Of a DNA stretch of 64,000 nt, positions 17,433 to 25,882 are shown piece after piece. Positions within the stretch are counted from its first letter, which is position 1, and each line of letters begins with the position of its first letter. Where the stretch lies: positions 1-64,000 of the forward strand of contig JBBDRD010000042.1 in the NCBI GenBank assembly GCA_040905665.1, given 5' to 3'. The DNA comes from DASVCN01 sp040905665. Lineage in GTDB: Bacteria; Deinococcota; Deinococci; Deinococcales; Trueperaceae. The position numbers were made by a program, and so were the translations under genes. The notes below the pieces were generated by a model. That model worked only from the letters and a program-made list of their open reading frames with translations. It searched no databases and was not told the origin of the DNA.

Positions 17433-20363
17433 TCAACGCGCCGCGGCGCCCTCCTCGACTGAATCCGATTTTTTGGCCTTGCCGTAGGCCATTCGCAGTT
17501 TGAACATGCCGCGCTTGTGAAGGGACTTGACCTGCTCCTCGGCCAGCCCCAGCGAATCGGCTACGTCGGCCACTTCCTGCTTCGAGCCGTCGATCCCTTC
17601 CAGCCGCCTGATCACCTGCGCGGTCTCCTCCTCGAGTTCACCGAGGAAAGGCTGCAGATCGGCGGTAGTCGCTTTGGGGCCCTTGGGCTTGGACGGCTTC
17701 GTCTTGCCGGCCTTCTTCTTGCCACCCTTGGCCTTTGCCGTGCTTTTCTTCTTGGCGCCGCCGCTAGCCTTCACTCCCACTTTGGCTTCACGCGCTGCTA
17801 TCAGCTCGAGGGCCTCTTCCATGGTGACGCTATCGGGATCCTGATCCTTCATCAGCGAAGCGTTGATTTTTCCGTGCTTGACGTAGGGGCCGTAGCGACC
17901 TGCGTGGACCTCGACGTCCTCTCCCGACTGAGGGTGCTTGCCCAGCACCTTGAGCGGCTCGTTGCGGCCACGCTTCTTGGCCAGCAGCTCAACCGCGCGC
18001 TCGAGCCCTACCTCCAAGACCTCATCATCCTTGCCCAACGAGGCATACTTCTTCCCGTGCTTCACATATGGTCCAAAACGTCCGATGCTCGCCTCTACCG
18101 GGTCACCGGTTTCGGGGTGTTGCCCAACAGCCCGCGGAAGAGAGAGCAGCGCCGCTGCCAGATCGGGTCCTACTTCGGCTGGATCGGTCCCGCGAGGAAT
18201 CGACATCCGCTTGGGTTTGCCGCCCTCCGCGCCCTCCTCGCCGAGCTGCAGGTAAGGGCCGTAACGACCCCTCTTTAACAGCATGGGCGTGTCGCTGCCC
18301 GGGAACTCGCCCAGGACCAAATCGCCCTTGTTCCCCTCGATCAGCATACTTTCGAGGTCCTCACGGGTGAGGTCGGCCGGTGCGGTGTCTTCGGGAATGG
18401 AGGTGGTGGCGCGCTCGCCGGCCAGTTCCCCTTCGACGTACGGTCCAAAGCGACCGACGCGCACGACGTAGGGGTTCCACTTCTCGGAGCGCACCGTGGA
18501 GATCTCGCGGGCGTCGATCTCTTCGAGGCCGCCCTTAGCCCGCGACTCGATGCCCTGCTCACCCAGGTAGAAATTCTGCAGATAGGGCGTAGCGTCCAGC
18601 GCTCCTGCGGCGATGTCGTCCAGCGCCTGCTCCATGTTGGCGGTGAATTCGGTATCGACCAACTGGCGGAACTGATGTTCAAGCAGGTTGTTGGTGGCGA
18701 AGGCCGTGAAAGTAGGAACGAGCTGAGTGCCGCTCTTGCGTGCGTAGCCACGGTTGATCACGGTATCGATGATCGACGCGTAGGTGGAGGGCCGGCCGAT
18801 CCCTTCGCTCTCCAGCAGCTTAACCAGTGACGCTTCGGTATAGCGCGCCGGAGGCTTGGTTTCGTGGCCCGCCGCCTCGACCCCTTGGCACTCCAACGCG
18901 TCACCCTCGGCCAGCTCCGGCAGGGGTTGCTCGCGCTCTTCGAGGGCGGCATCGGGGTCGTCGCTACCCTCGACATAAGCGCGGAAGAAGCCGGGGAAAA
19001 CGGTAGTGCGGCCGGTGGCCCGGAAGGTGGCGGTGTCGCCGCCGGCCAACTCCGACTCGATCGTCGCGGTGACAAACTTCAGTCGCGCTTCGGCCATCTG
19101 GCTGGCTACGGTGCGCTTCCAAATGAGGTCGTAGAGCTGTTTCTCTCGCCCTGCCAGGCCCAGCGTGTCGGCCGTGCGCATTTCTCGCCCGGCCGGCCGG
19201 ATCGCTTCGTGCGCCTCTTGTGCGTTGCGTGACTTGGTGGCGTACTGGCGCGGCTGCGGGCTCAGGTAATCCTTGCCGTAGAGCGACTCGATGGCCTTGC
19301 GGCTGCCCGCGAGCGCCTCTTGCGCCAGATTCGTGGAATCGGTACGCATGTAGGTGATGAGGCCGTTTTCGTAGAGACCCTGCGCGATGCGCATGGTGTC
19401 GCGTGCCGACAGGCCCAGCTTGCGGCTGGCCTCCTGCTGCAAAGTCGAAGTGGTGAAAGGTGGGGCAGGGGAGCGCTTCGCCTGGCGCTCTTCGACGCTG
19501 CGAATTGCGAACGGAGAGGTTCTCGCCTGGGTGGCAATCCCCTGCGCCTGACTCTCGCCCAGCAGCAGCACGTCGCGCCCTACTTCGAGGCCGCTTTTCA
19601 GCTGGCCCGTGTCGGGGTCGAAGTCGCGACCGCTTGCCAGCCTGACTCCGGTGAAGTGGGTCAGCACCGCGTCGAAAGCAGACCCCGCCTCACCACCGGC
19701 GTCCTCGCTCGCGGCCCTTGCCAAACGTGCCTTTAGATCCCAATAGCCGGCCGGCATGAAGCGCAGACGCTCTTGCTCGCGTAACACCATCATCCGTACA
19801 GCAACGCTCTGCACCCGGCCGGCCGAGAGCTTGGGGGCGATCTTTTTCCAGAGGAGCGGCGAGATGGTGTAACCCACCAGCCGGTCGAGCACTCGGCGAG
19901 TTTCCTGAGCGTCCACCAGGTGCTGGTCTATGGCGCGCGTCTGCTCGAGGGCATTCAGGATCGCGTCGGCCGTGATCTCGTGGAAGACCATCCGGCGCAC
20001 GGGAACCTTGGGTTCGAGCAGCTGAACCAAATGCCAGCCGATCGATTCCCCCTCGCGATCCTCATCAGTCGCTATGTAGAGTTCGCCGGCGTCCTTGAGC
20101 GCTTTGCGAAGCTGCGTTACCACCTGCTTCTTGCGTGGCGACACGATATAGAGAGGTTCGAATCCGTCTTCGACGCTCACGCCAAGGCGGGCCCAAGGCT
20201 TGCCCTTGAACTCTTCCGGTATCTCGGCAGCGTTCGCCGGCAGGTCGCGCACATGCCCCATGCTCGCTTCTACCTGATACTCGCTGGGTAGAAAGCGTCT
20301 GATGGTGCGCGCTTTCGTCGGCGACTCCACTATTACGAGCTTTTTCGCTGTTGCCTTACTCAA
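17433..20363 (-). CDS. topA: DNA topoisomerase I (type IA)
   Basis: TopA, 976 aa, which relaxes negative supercoils by cutting one strand. The Toprim domain begins LVIVESPTKARTI with DEDREGE as its metal site, and the catalytic tyrosine is Tyr338 in TYMRTDST. The C-terminus has no Cys4 zinc fingers; instead there are four or more copies of a repeat with RFGPYV / RYGPYVKHGK (about 640-860), then a Lys/Ala-rich stretch and a helical tail of about 80 residues. TTG start, preceded by GAGGGG 9 nt away and by a textbook promoter. The basic linker and tail differ from E. coli and are lineage-specific by inference. Confidence 0.96.
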   Translation of the reverse strand: MSKATAKKLVIVESPTKARTIRRFLPSEYQVEASMGHVRDLPANAAEIPEEFKGKPWARLGVSVEDGFEPLYIVSPRKKQVVTQLRKALKDAGELYIATDEDREGESIGWHLVQLLEPKVPVRRMVFHEITADAILNALEQTRAIDQHLVDAQETRRVLDRLVGYTISPLLWKKIAPKLSAGRVQSVAVRMMVLREQERLRFMPAGYWDLKARLARAASEDAGGEAGSAFDAVLTHFTGVRLASGRDFDPDTGQLKSGLEVGRDVLLLGESQAQGIATQARTSPFAIRSVEERQAKRSPAPPFTTSTLQQEASRKLGLSARDTMRIAQGLYENGLITYMRTDSTNLAQEALAGSRKAIESLYGKDYLSPQPRQYATKSRNAQEAHEAIRPAGREMRTADTLGLAGREKQLYDLIWKRTVASQMAEARLKFVTATIESELAGGDTATFRATGRTTVFPGFFRAYVEGSDDPDAALEEREQPLPELAEGDALECQGVEAAGHETKPPARYTEASLVKLLESEGIGRPSTYASIIDTVINRGYARKSGTQLVPTFTAFATNNLLEHQFRQLVDTEFTANMEQALDDIAAGALDATPYLQNFYLGEQGIESRAKGGLEEIDAREISTVRSEKWNPYVVRVGRFGPYVEGELAGERATTSIPEDTAPADLTREDLESMLIEGNKGDLVLGEFPGSDTPMLLKRGRYGPYLQLGEEGAEGGKPKRMSIPRGTDPAEVGPDLAAALLSLPRAVGQHPETGDPVEASIGRFGPYVKHGKKYASLGKDDEVLEVGLERAVELLAKKRGRNEPLKVLGKHPQSGEDVEVHAGRYGPYVKHGKINASLMKDQDPDSVTMEEALELIAAREAKVGVKASGGAKKKSTAKAKGGKKKAGKTKPSKPKGPKATTADLQPFLGELEEETAQVIRRLEGIDGSKQEVADVADSLGLAEEQVKSLHKRGMFKLRMAYGKAKKSDSVEEGAAAR

Positions 20364-20390
20364 TGGTATTCCCCTCGGAAATCGCCCGCC

Positions 20391-20418
20391 ATTATAAGTA
20401 CCGCTGTTCGTCTGTCAA
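20391..20418 (-). promoter_or_regulatory. Canonical sigma-70 promoter of topA
   Basis: Minus strand TTGACA (20418-20413), 16-nt spacer, TATAAT (20396-20391): the best consensus promoter in the window. The expected start of transcription leaves a leader of about 20 nt with its own ribosome site GAGGGG, unlike the leaderless promoters elsewhere. Confidence 0.85.
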
Positions 20419-20441
20419 GATCACGCGGTCGATCTCGAGGG

Positions 20442-20475
20442 CCAGTCGCGCATGCATGCGCGAAGCGGCGACTGG
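20442..20475. repeat. Inverted repeat between recR and topA
   Basis: Arms ccagtcgc (20442-20449) and gcgactgg (20468-20475) enclose an 18-nt loop that itself contains the palindrome gcgcatgcatgcgc. It lies just after recR and before the topA promoter, so it may stop or insulate upstream transcription; there is no U tract. Confidence 0.45.
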
Positions 20476-20523
20476 TCCGAGGCGCGTGGGAACGAGCCGC
20501 TGGGGCGGCAAGCGGGTTGAGGT

Positions 20524-21120
20524 TCAGAGCCTGCGACGGTGGCTGATAGCCCGTCCCAGAGTTACTTCGTCGGCATACTCGAGGTCTCCGCCCATCGGTA
20601 AGCCATATGCAATGCGGGAAACGCCGAGGTTGCGGTCGGACAGTGCTCGCGCCAAATACATGGCGGTTGCCTCGCCCTCGACCGTGGTGGAAGTGGCGAG
20701 TATCACTTCGGGACCCTCCGCCAGCCGCTCGAACAGGGTAGAGATGGTCAGCTGATCGGGACCAACGCCGTTCATGGGGGAGAGAGCGCCATGCAGAACG
20801 TGATAGAGCCCGCTGTACTCGCCGCTACGCTCGATCGCCAGCAGGTCGGCGGGTTGTTCCACGACGCACAGCAGCGAGCGGTCCCTTGCCCGATCTTCAC
20901 AAACCGAGCAGCGCTCCTCGCCCCGGGTCATGACGTTGAAGCACTCCGGGCACCGCTCCAAGGTCTGCTTCGCGTCGGCGATTGCCTTGGCAAGTGCCAG
21001 AACCTCGTCCTCAGGTTTATTGAAGAGGTGGAAGGCCAGCCTCTGAGCGCTTTTTGGGCCTATACCGGGTAATCTGCCGAGCTCACGGATCAGGTTGATC
21101 AGGGTCGGCGGGTACTTCAG
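20524..21120 (-). CDS. recR: Recombination protein RecR with CTG start
   Basis: RecR, 198 aa, partner of RecO and RecF in loading RecA on gaps. Translating from the CTG at 21120 gives KYPPTLINLIRELGRLPGIG after the initiator, the conserved RecR N-terminus with its helix-hairpin-helix, followed by the zinc site CPECF...CSVCED and the Toprim domain (LCVVEQPADLLAIE, GVGPDQL, TTVEGEA). Starting at the first ATG/GTG/TTG (TTG 20961) would delete 53 conserved residues. The CTG overlaps the ebfC stop in a CTGA junction, like the ATGA junctions elsewhere here, so re-initiation after EbfC is likely. Order dnaX-ebfC-recR is widespread in bacteria. Confidence 0.9.
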   Translation of the reverse strand: MKYPPTLINLIRELGRLPGIGPKSAQRLAFHLFNKPEDEVLALAKAIADAKQTLERCPECFNVMTRGEERCSVCEDRARDRSLLCVVEQPADLLAIERSGEYSGLYHVLHGALSPMNGVGPDQLTISTLFERLAEGPEVILATSTTVEGEATAMYLARALSDRNLGVSRIAYGLPMGGDLEYADEVTLGRAISHRRRL

Positions 21121-21437
21121 AACATACCCCCTAGACCTCCCATGCCTCCCATGCCGCCCATCGCCTGGCCCATTTCGCTCTCCTGGAGCTCCTTGGCCTT
21201 TCGCTGCGCATCGGCCACCGCGGCCGTCACCAGGTCCTCGAGCATGTCGACGTCCTGCGGATCTACCACGCCGGGGTCGATCTTCACGGCGGTCACGGTG
21301 CCTTCGCCGTTAGCCGCCGCGGTCACCATGCCGCCGCCGGCGCTGCCTTCGACACTCATGGAAGCAAGTCGCTCCTGCGCTTCCTGCATCTTTTGCTGGG
21401 CTTTCTGTGCTTCTTTCATCAGCTTCTGAATGTTCAT
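21117..21437 (-). CDS. ebfC: Nucleoid-associated protein YbaB/EbfC
   Basis: Small DNA-binding protein of 106 aa. The N-terminal helix MNIQKLMKEAQKAQQKMQEA and the following sheet VTAAANGEGTVTAVKIDP match YbaB/EbfC, which forms a tweezer-like dimer on DNA. The tail is a Gly/Met run (GGMGGMGGLGGMF), common in the family. It lies between the dnaX tau extension and recR on the minus strand, 56 bp after the tau stop, and its stop overlaps the recR CTG start. Confidence 0.94.
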   Translation of the reverse strand: MNIQKLMKEAQKAQQKMQEAQERLASMSVEGSAGGGMVTAAANGEGTVTAVKIDPGVVDPQDVDMLEDLVTAAVADAQRKAKELQESEMGQAMGGMGGMGGLGGMF

Positions 21438-21493
21438 CGTGGCGCCACTCTACCGCGCACGCGTCGACCTTCTCGTTGGGCGGCTGCCAGTAT

Positions 21494-23682
21494 TCATTCG
21501 CCGGCGTTCCCGTCCCCATCATCGGCTTCGGCCGTGGGAGGCGCTTCGATATCGATAACCCGTCCGGGAAAGAGTCTCTGCAAGGTATCGAAGGAAGGGT
21601 CGGCGAGTGCCTGAGAATCGGCGGTGGGATCAGCGGAGGGAGCATTGGCGGGACGGTTGGTCGGGTCGTCCTTAGCGGCGTCGTCCCTAGCTGCGTCGTC
21701 CCTAGTGGTGGTATTGGGATTGGCGCCGGCTCGGCGCTTTTGGTCTTCCGACCGACCCTGCGGCACGTGAGCCTGCTCCCAGAAGTCGGGGGGCAGCTCC
21801 TCTTCGACGTACTGTTCGCCCCGTTGTGGAAAGGCGTCGTCATCACTTGGTTCGGCAGCCGAATCCTCACTTCCCTGCTCCGGTCCCTGCTCCGAACCCT
21901 GCATTGGCGTCGGTGAGGGAGGCGTCACCGAGGGAGACGCTTCCATGGGTGGCTCCACGATCTCGTGGGTGTCTTGCGGGACGCCTGGGGAAGCGCGTCC
22001 CGTCAGGACTTTTTTGCGGCGGGCTCTCCGGGTCCTTCGATATGCAGCCGGTAGCCCGACCCGGCTATCTCCTCGATCAGCCGCTCCAGCTCGTTCTGGC
22101 GTTTCCTGATCTCGCTGTAGTGGAACTTGTGTGTGTCGCTGTAGCGGATGACGACATCATGGCCCTCGATACTCTCCTGCGCCGGCGCGAGAAACGCCTT
22201 GAGCTGCGGCCCGGCTGCGCTTCGAACCGCGTGCCAATCAAACTTCTTCCCTTGAGAGACGCTAACGGCGCTCGCTTCGGCGGACGGCTGAGCGCGGTGG
22301 TTCGATGAACCGGTCCCCGCGGCCTCGACCTTCGCGCCCTCACCCTCACCCTCACCCTTAGCCTTCGCGCCGGTTTTCTTCCGGGCCGGCACTGGGCCCC
22401 TGCCGGTGGGGTCGAAGGAGGGCAGCTTATCGGACGTATTGTCAAACGGCCGTCCCTTTTCTTCCGCTGCCGACGGCTGACCGGTGGCGGCGGGAACGTT
22501 CCCGGTGAGGGCGTTTAGCCCTTTGAGGAGGGCCACCTCCAGGCTATAGAGGTCGTCGCGTCGGATGAACCTATCCTGCTCGTCGTCCAGAGCGTGAATG
22601 AGCCGCAGCAGTGCGGCGCGCTCCACGGGTAACCGGAAACCCGGGCGGTCGGCCTCATGGGCTGCCGGAGCGCCGTCGGCGCCGTTGGAGCCGACGACCG
22701 TGGCGCCGACGACCGTGGAGCCGACGACCGTGGAGCCGACGACCGTGGCGCTATTGCCGATGACCTCATTCCGCAGGGCGTCTCGAAGAACTGTCCCGAG
22801 GTTATCGGCCAGACTGCGGGGAGCAAATCCGTCACGGTAGAGCGCTTCGGCCTCAGTTAGCACCGTCGCCAGGTCGTTACTCGCCAAGGCGGTGGCAAGC
22901 AGCTGCATCCGGTGTACCGGGGGAAGTCCGAGCGCATCCTCGGTGGCGGCGAGAGTAATTTTCGTCCCAGGGGTGAGCAACCGTTCCAGGAGCGATTCGG
23001 CGTCCCGCATCGCTCCGTCGGCGGCGCGCGCCAGCAGTGCCAGTGCCTCTGGCTCCGCCTCGATCCCATTTCCTGCCGGGCTGTCGGCCGCACCTCCTAC
23101 CGTCGCCTCTCGGCACAAGCGCTCCAGTTTGCCGAGGATCTCGGCTTCGGTATGGCGCCGGAAGCGGAAGTGCTGACAACGCGACAGTACAGTCGACGGG
23201 AGCTTCTCGGGCTCGGTCGTGGCCAGCACGAAGACCAGTCCCGGCGGCGGTTCTTCGAGAGTCTTGAGGAGGGCGTTGGCTGCGGCCTTGCTGAGCATGT
23301 GAGCCTCATCGAGAATCCACACGCGCGTGCCTCCGCGCATGGAAACGAGGTTCGTCTTTTCACGCAGATCGCGGACATCGTCCACAGAGTTGTTGGAGGC
23401 CGCGTCGAGCTCGATAACATCGGGGTGATGCCCCTCGCGCACCATCCGGCAGCCATCGCATTTGCCGCAGGGCCGCCCAACTCCAACATCCGCTTCGCAG
23501 TTGAGGGCCATCGCCAGCAGTCTCGCGGTGGTGGTCTTGCCGACGCCGCGCGGACCCGAGAAGAGGTACGCGTGGCTGGGCCGCCCACGCTGGAGCGCAG
23601 CCAGGAGGACGTCCTTGACGTGCTCCTGGCCCACCACCTCGGCGAACGTCGCCGGTCTTGCGCGTTGGTAGAGGGCCGTCAT
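21494..23682 (-). CDS. dnaX: DNA polymerase III tau subunit, by -1 frameshift within dnaX
   Basis: Predicted long product, 729 aa. The zero frame is read to the second Lys of A AAA AAG (22015-22009); a -1 shift then reads GTC CTG ACG onward through 171 codons with no stop, ending at 21494. The extension is acidic, Pro/Asp/Ser-rich and apparently disordered, with DFWEQAHVP in the middle, and ends in LQRLFPGRVIDIE, resembling the short tail (LFxGxIVxV) at the end of many gamma/tau proteins. By family knowledge the tau tail binds the polymerase and helicase. Read alone, the frame could be mistaken for a 154-aa gene starting GTG at 21958. The frame arithmetic is certain; use of the shift is inferred from the signal. 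Confidence 0.75.
21667..21711. repeat. Three 15-bp units in the dnaX tau tail
   Basis: cgtccttagcggcgt, cgtccctagctgcgt and cgtccctagtggtgg in exact 15-bp register; they encode DDAAR-like pentads on the minus strand. Confidence 0.7.
21977..22030 (-). promoter_or_regulatory. Programmed -1 frameshift signal in dnaX
   Basis: Three elements in order on the minus strand: GGAGAG ending 8 nt before the slippery site; slippery A AAA AAG at 22015-22009, in zero frame GCA AAA AAG TCC TGA; and, 6 nt later, a perfect 8-bp stem CGGGACGC / GCGTCCCG with a 10-nt loop (22002-21977). The architecture and the heptamer equal those of E. coli dnaX. Confidence 0.82.
22003..23682 (-). CDS. dnaX: DNA polymerase III gamma subunit (zero-frame dnaX product)
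   Basis: Clamp-loader ATPase, 559 aa from the chosen start. Walker A GPRGVGKT is at 43-50, a zinc site at Cys62, 72, 75 and 78, Walker B in ILDEAH, and the SRC sensor in STVLSRCQHF. Domain III and a linker follow with a VVGST repeat region near 330, a GEGEGEG stretch, and a tau-like domain with IRYSDTHKFHYSEI before the stop right after AAKKS. I place the start at ATG 23682, because a -10 TAGCAT lies 7 nt upstream and the protein then begins MTALYQRARP as in the family; the longer ORF adds 29 odd residues. The stop 4 nt after the slippery run makes this the short form. Confidence 0.94.
   Translation of the reverse strand: MTALYQRARPATFAEVVGQEHVKDVLLAALQRGRPSHAYLFSGPRGVGKTTTARLLAMALNCEADVGVGRPCGKCDGCRMVREGHHPDVIELDAASNNSVDDVRDLREKTNLVSMRGGTRVWILDEAHMLSKAAANALLKTLEEPPPGLVFVLATTEPEKLPSTVLSRCQHFRFRRHTEAEILGKLERLCREATVGGAADSPAGNGIEAEPEALALLARAADGAMRDAESLLERLLTPGTKITLAATEDALGLPPVHRMQLLATALASNDLATVLTEAEALYRDGFAPRSLADNLGTVLRDALRNEVIGNSATVVGSTVVGSTVVGATVVGSNGADGAPAAHEADRPGFRLPVERAALLRLIHALDDEQDRFIRRDDLYSLEVALLKGLNALTGNVPAATGQPSAAEEKGRPFDNTSDKLPSFDPTGRGPVPARKKTGAKAKGEGEGEGAKVEAAGTGSSNHRAQPSAEASAVSVSQGKKFDWHAVRSAAGPQLKAFLAPAQESIEGHDVVIRYSDTHKFHYSEIRKRQNELERLIEEIAGSGYRLHIEGPGEPAAKKS
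22691..22750. repeat. Four 15-bp tandem units in dnaX
   Basis: Four copies of ccgacgaccgtggag (starts 22691, 22706, 22721, 22736) with two substitutions. On the minus strand they encode VVGST, VVGST, VVGAT and VVGSN in the linker of the gamma subunit. Confidence 0.9.
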
Positions 23683-23689
23683 CACGGTC

Positions 23690-23695
23690 ATGCTA
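23690..23695 (-). promoter_or_regulatory. -10 box TAGCAT for dnaX (leaderless type)
   Basis: Minus-strand TAGCAT 7 nt before ATG 23682; no ribosome site between. Confidence 0.55.
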
Positions 23696-23763
23696 CCACT
23701 CACCGTTTCAACCCCAGGCACTCCGAGTAGCGGGTTTTTGACGCCGTTCGGCACTTCCCGCGG

Positions 23764-23769
23764 TAGCAT
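23764..23769 (+). promoter_or_regulatory. -10 box TAGCAT for the patatin gene (leaderless type)
   Basis: TAGCAT 5 nt before the ATG at 23775; divergent to the dnaX promoter 70 bp away. Confidence 0.5.
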
Positions 23770-23774
23770 GGCTC

Positions 23775-24671
23775 ATGGCGGCAGAACGAACCGCTGTATC
23801 CCCGCTGGGCCTGGCGCTGGGCGGCGGAACCGCTCGTGGTCTGGCTCACATCGGCGCCCTAAAAGTGCTGGAGTCGCGCGGCCTTGCACCGGACCTGATC
23901 GCCGGTACCTCCTCCGGCGCCATCATTGCGGCGCTCTATGCATTGGGTATACCTGCCGTCGAACTCGAACAGTTGGTTCGGCGCCAGAACATCCTGGAGT
24001 TGTGGTCGACGGCGCTCGACTTCGGACTCCACCGCGCCAGCTTCGTTCATGGACGACGCTTGGAGCGATGGCTGGACCGGAAGGTGTTTTTTGGCGCCAC
24101 CTTCGCCGATTGCATGATGCCGCTGGCGGTGGCCTGCACCGATGTTGCGGACGGCACTCCGGTGGTGGTGCGAAGTGGCTCGTTGGCGCGAGCGGTAGTC
24201 GCGTCCTCGGCGCTCCCCGTGCTGCTGGCTCCGGTCACAATCGATAACCGGGTACTCATCGACGGAGGCTTCGTCGAGGCGGTGCCGTTTCAGGCGTTGA
24301 GGACGCTGCGTCCGGGTCGGATGATCGGTGTACACGCCGGACTGGATCCGAAGAGTTCGACTCTGGTACGCCTGCTGCGTAGACTGGGGGCCTCGAAGCT
24401 GAGCGCAGCTTGGGCGGGAGCGAGCGCCGGGCTCAGTCCCACCACTGCGCTGCGGAGTCTGGTTAGAGGCATCTCGTGCGCCTTGGGCTCCTACGCGTGC
24501 GAGCAGACCGTGCCGGCCGGAGCTCTCCTGGTGAGGGCCGATCCTCCCCTGAGCTGGTGGGATTTCCACCGCTCGCCCGAGGCAATTGCCGCAGGTGAGG
24601 CGGCAATGAATCGGGCATTGGATGTCTGGTCGGAGCAGAAGATGGATAGTTTAGAGAGGAACGAGGCATGA
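23775..24671 (+). CDS. Patatin-like phospholipase
   Basis: Serine lipid hydrolase of 298 aa in the patatin/RssA family. The oxyanion loop is GGGTARG (26 residues in), the nucleophile elbow is GTSSG with Ser46, and the catalytic aspartate is Asp163 in IDGGF. There is no signal peptide, so it should act in the cytoplasm or at the inner membrane face on phospholipid or acyl esters. A probable leaderless promoter precedes it, and its stop overlaps the next start in an ATGA junction, tying it to the DUF815 ATPase. Confidence 0.88.
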   Translation: MAAERTAVSPLGLALGGGTARGLAHIGALKVLESRGLAPDLIAGTSSGAIIAALYALGIPAVELEQLVRRQNILELWSTALDFGLHRASFVHGRRLERWLDRKVFFGATFADCMMPLAVACTDVADGTPVVVRSGSLARAVVASSALPVLLAPVTIDNRVLIDGGFVEAVPFQALRTLRPGRMIGVHAGLDPKSSTLVRLLRRLGASKLSAAWAGASAGLSPTTALRSLVRGISCALGSYACEQTVPAGALLVRADPPLSWWDFHRSPEAIAAGEAAMNRALDVWSEQKMDSLERNEA

Positions 24672-25882
24672 GCGCCTGCTATATATTCCGACGACTGGAG
24701 TCTCAGCGATGGTGGAGGGCGTTGGGCGAGCTCGAGCTAGCGCTTGAAGAGGGCGGGAGTGTCTCCAGGAGCTACTCGAATCTCGTTTCTGCGTTGATCG
24801 ATGAAGGATACGATTCCTTGCCCCAAGCGGCGGCCGCCGCCTTGTGCGAGGGGGAAGAGGTGCTCGCCCGTGGGGCGGGTGAATTGCCAGCCGGCTTGTG
24901 CAGAGCTGCGCTGTTGGATCTCGCGTCCATACGCTCGAGAGTCGACAGCGATTGGCAGGGTCGCTCGGCGGCCACCACCGGCACGGCACTGGCGCCGCTC
25001 ACCGCCTTGGCGCATCGGAGCGAGCGGACGAGCGAGCTGGAGGCGTGGGGCCGGCGCCTCCTGAGCGAAGAGCCGGAGCCGCTACTCGACGCCCTCCGGG
25101 CCCGCTACCGCGCTTGCGGCACTGGACTGCTAGCGCGCTATAGCGCCTTTCATTGGCGCTCCGGCGGGCTCAACGGCGTCGAAACGGCGGCGCGCGACCG
25201 GCTCGAGGAGCTCGTGGGGCTCGAACGGCAGCTCGAGCGGCTCACCCAGAACGTCGAGCGATTCCTGGCCGGCGCCCCCGCCCTTCACACCCTGCTGTAT
25301 GGCCCTCGAGGCAGCGGTAAATCGACGGCCGTGCGTGCGCTGCTAAACCGTTACGCCGGTCGAGGACTGCGGCTCGTAGAGGTGCCTCTCGAGTCATTGG
25401 CTGAGCTCCCCGAGCTGAGTGAGCGTCTGCGAGGAGCGCCGCATCGCTACTTAGTCTTTGTCGACGACCTCTCCTTCGAGAGTGGCGACGCGGCGTACCA
25501 CCCACTAAAGACCTTGCTCGAAGGAAGCGTGGCCGAGCGGCCCGAGAACGTGCTACTCATCGCCACCAGTAACCGCCGACATCTGGTACGCGAGGGCTTC
25601 TCCGACAGGCCAATGCCCGAGGATGACGACGTACACGCCTGGGACACGACCAACGAGCGCTTGGCGCTGGCCGATCGCTTTGGCCTCGCCATCACTTTCC
25701 CCAGCGCCAACCAGCGACACTATCTGATCATGGTTAGGGAGTTGGCGCGACAGCGGAACCTGAATATTGCCGGCGGCGAGCTCGATTCCTCGGCAATCAG
25801 ATTTGCCGATTGGGGCAACGGCTATTCGGGGCGAACCGCGCGACAGTTCATAGACACGCTGGTCGTGCCCGCGCCGGGTTAG
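24668..25882 (+). CDS. DUF815-family AAA ATP-binding protein
   Basis: P-loop ATPase of 404 aa resembling the DUF815 family. An N-terminal half of about 190 residues with little recognisable structure precedes Walker A (GPRGSGKST, near 216) and Walker B (YLVFVDDLSFE, near 265), then a sensor-like IATSNRRHLV and a C-terminal YLIMVRELA...GYSGRTARQFID segment. The biochemical role of the family is unknown. Translation is coupled to the patatin gene by ATGA, suggesting a joint task, and the 3' end overlaps the convergent FAD enzyme stop by four bases. Confidence 0.82.
   Translation: MSACYIFRRLESQRWWRALGELELALEEGGSVSRSYSNLVSALIDEGYDSLPQAAAAALCEGEEVLARGAGELPAGLCRAALLDLASIRSRVDSDWQGRSAATTGTALAPLTALAHRSERTSELEAWGRRLLSEEPEPLLDALRARYRACGTGLLARYSAFHWRSGGLNGVETAARDRLEELVGLERQLERLTQNVERFLAGAPALHTLLYGPRGSGKSTAVRALLNRYAGRGLRLVEVPLESLAELPELSERLRGAPHRYLVFVDDLSFESGDAAYHPLKTLLEGSVAERPENVLLIATSNRRHLVREGFSDRPMPEDDDVHAWDTTNERLALADRFGLAITFPSANQRHYLIMVRELARQRNLNIAGGELDSSAIRFADWGNGYSGRTARQFIDTLVVPAPG

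Noticed and set aside
20524..20961. RecR starting at TTG 20961
   Set aside because: Would delete 53 conserved residues including the helix-hairpin-helix; the CTG start restores the full family length.
21494..21958. Stand-alone 154-aa acidic gene
   Set aside because: The frame is exactly the -1 frame of dnaX, open from the slippery heptamer, and has no promoter or ribosome site of its own.
22691..22750. CRISPR-like array
   Set aside because: Units are contiguous 15-mers with no spacers and lie in a coding frame; no cas genes are near.
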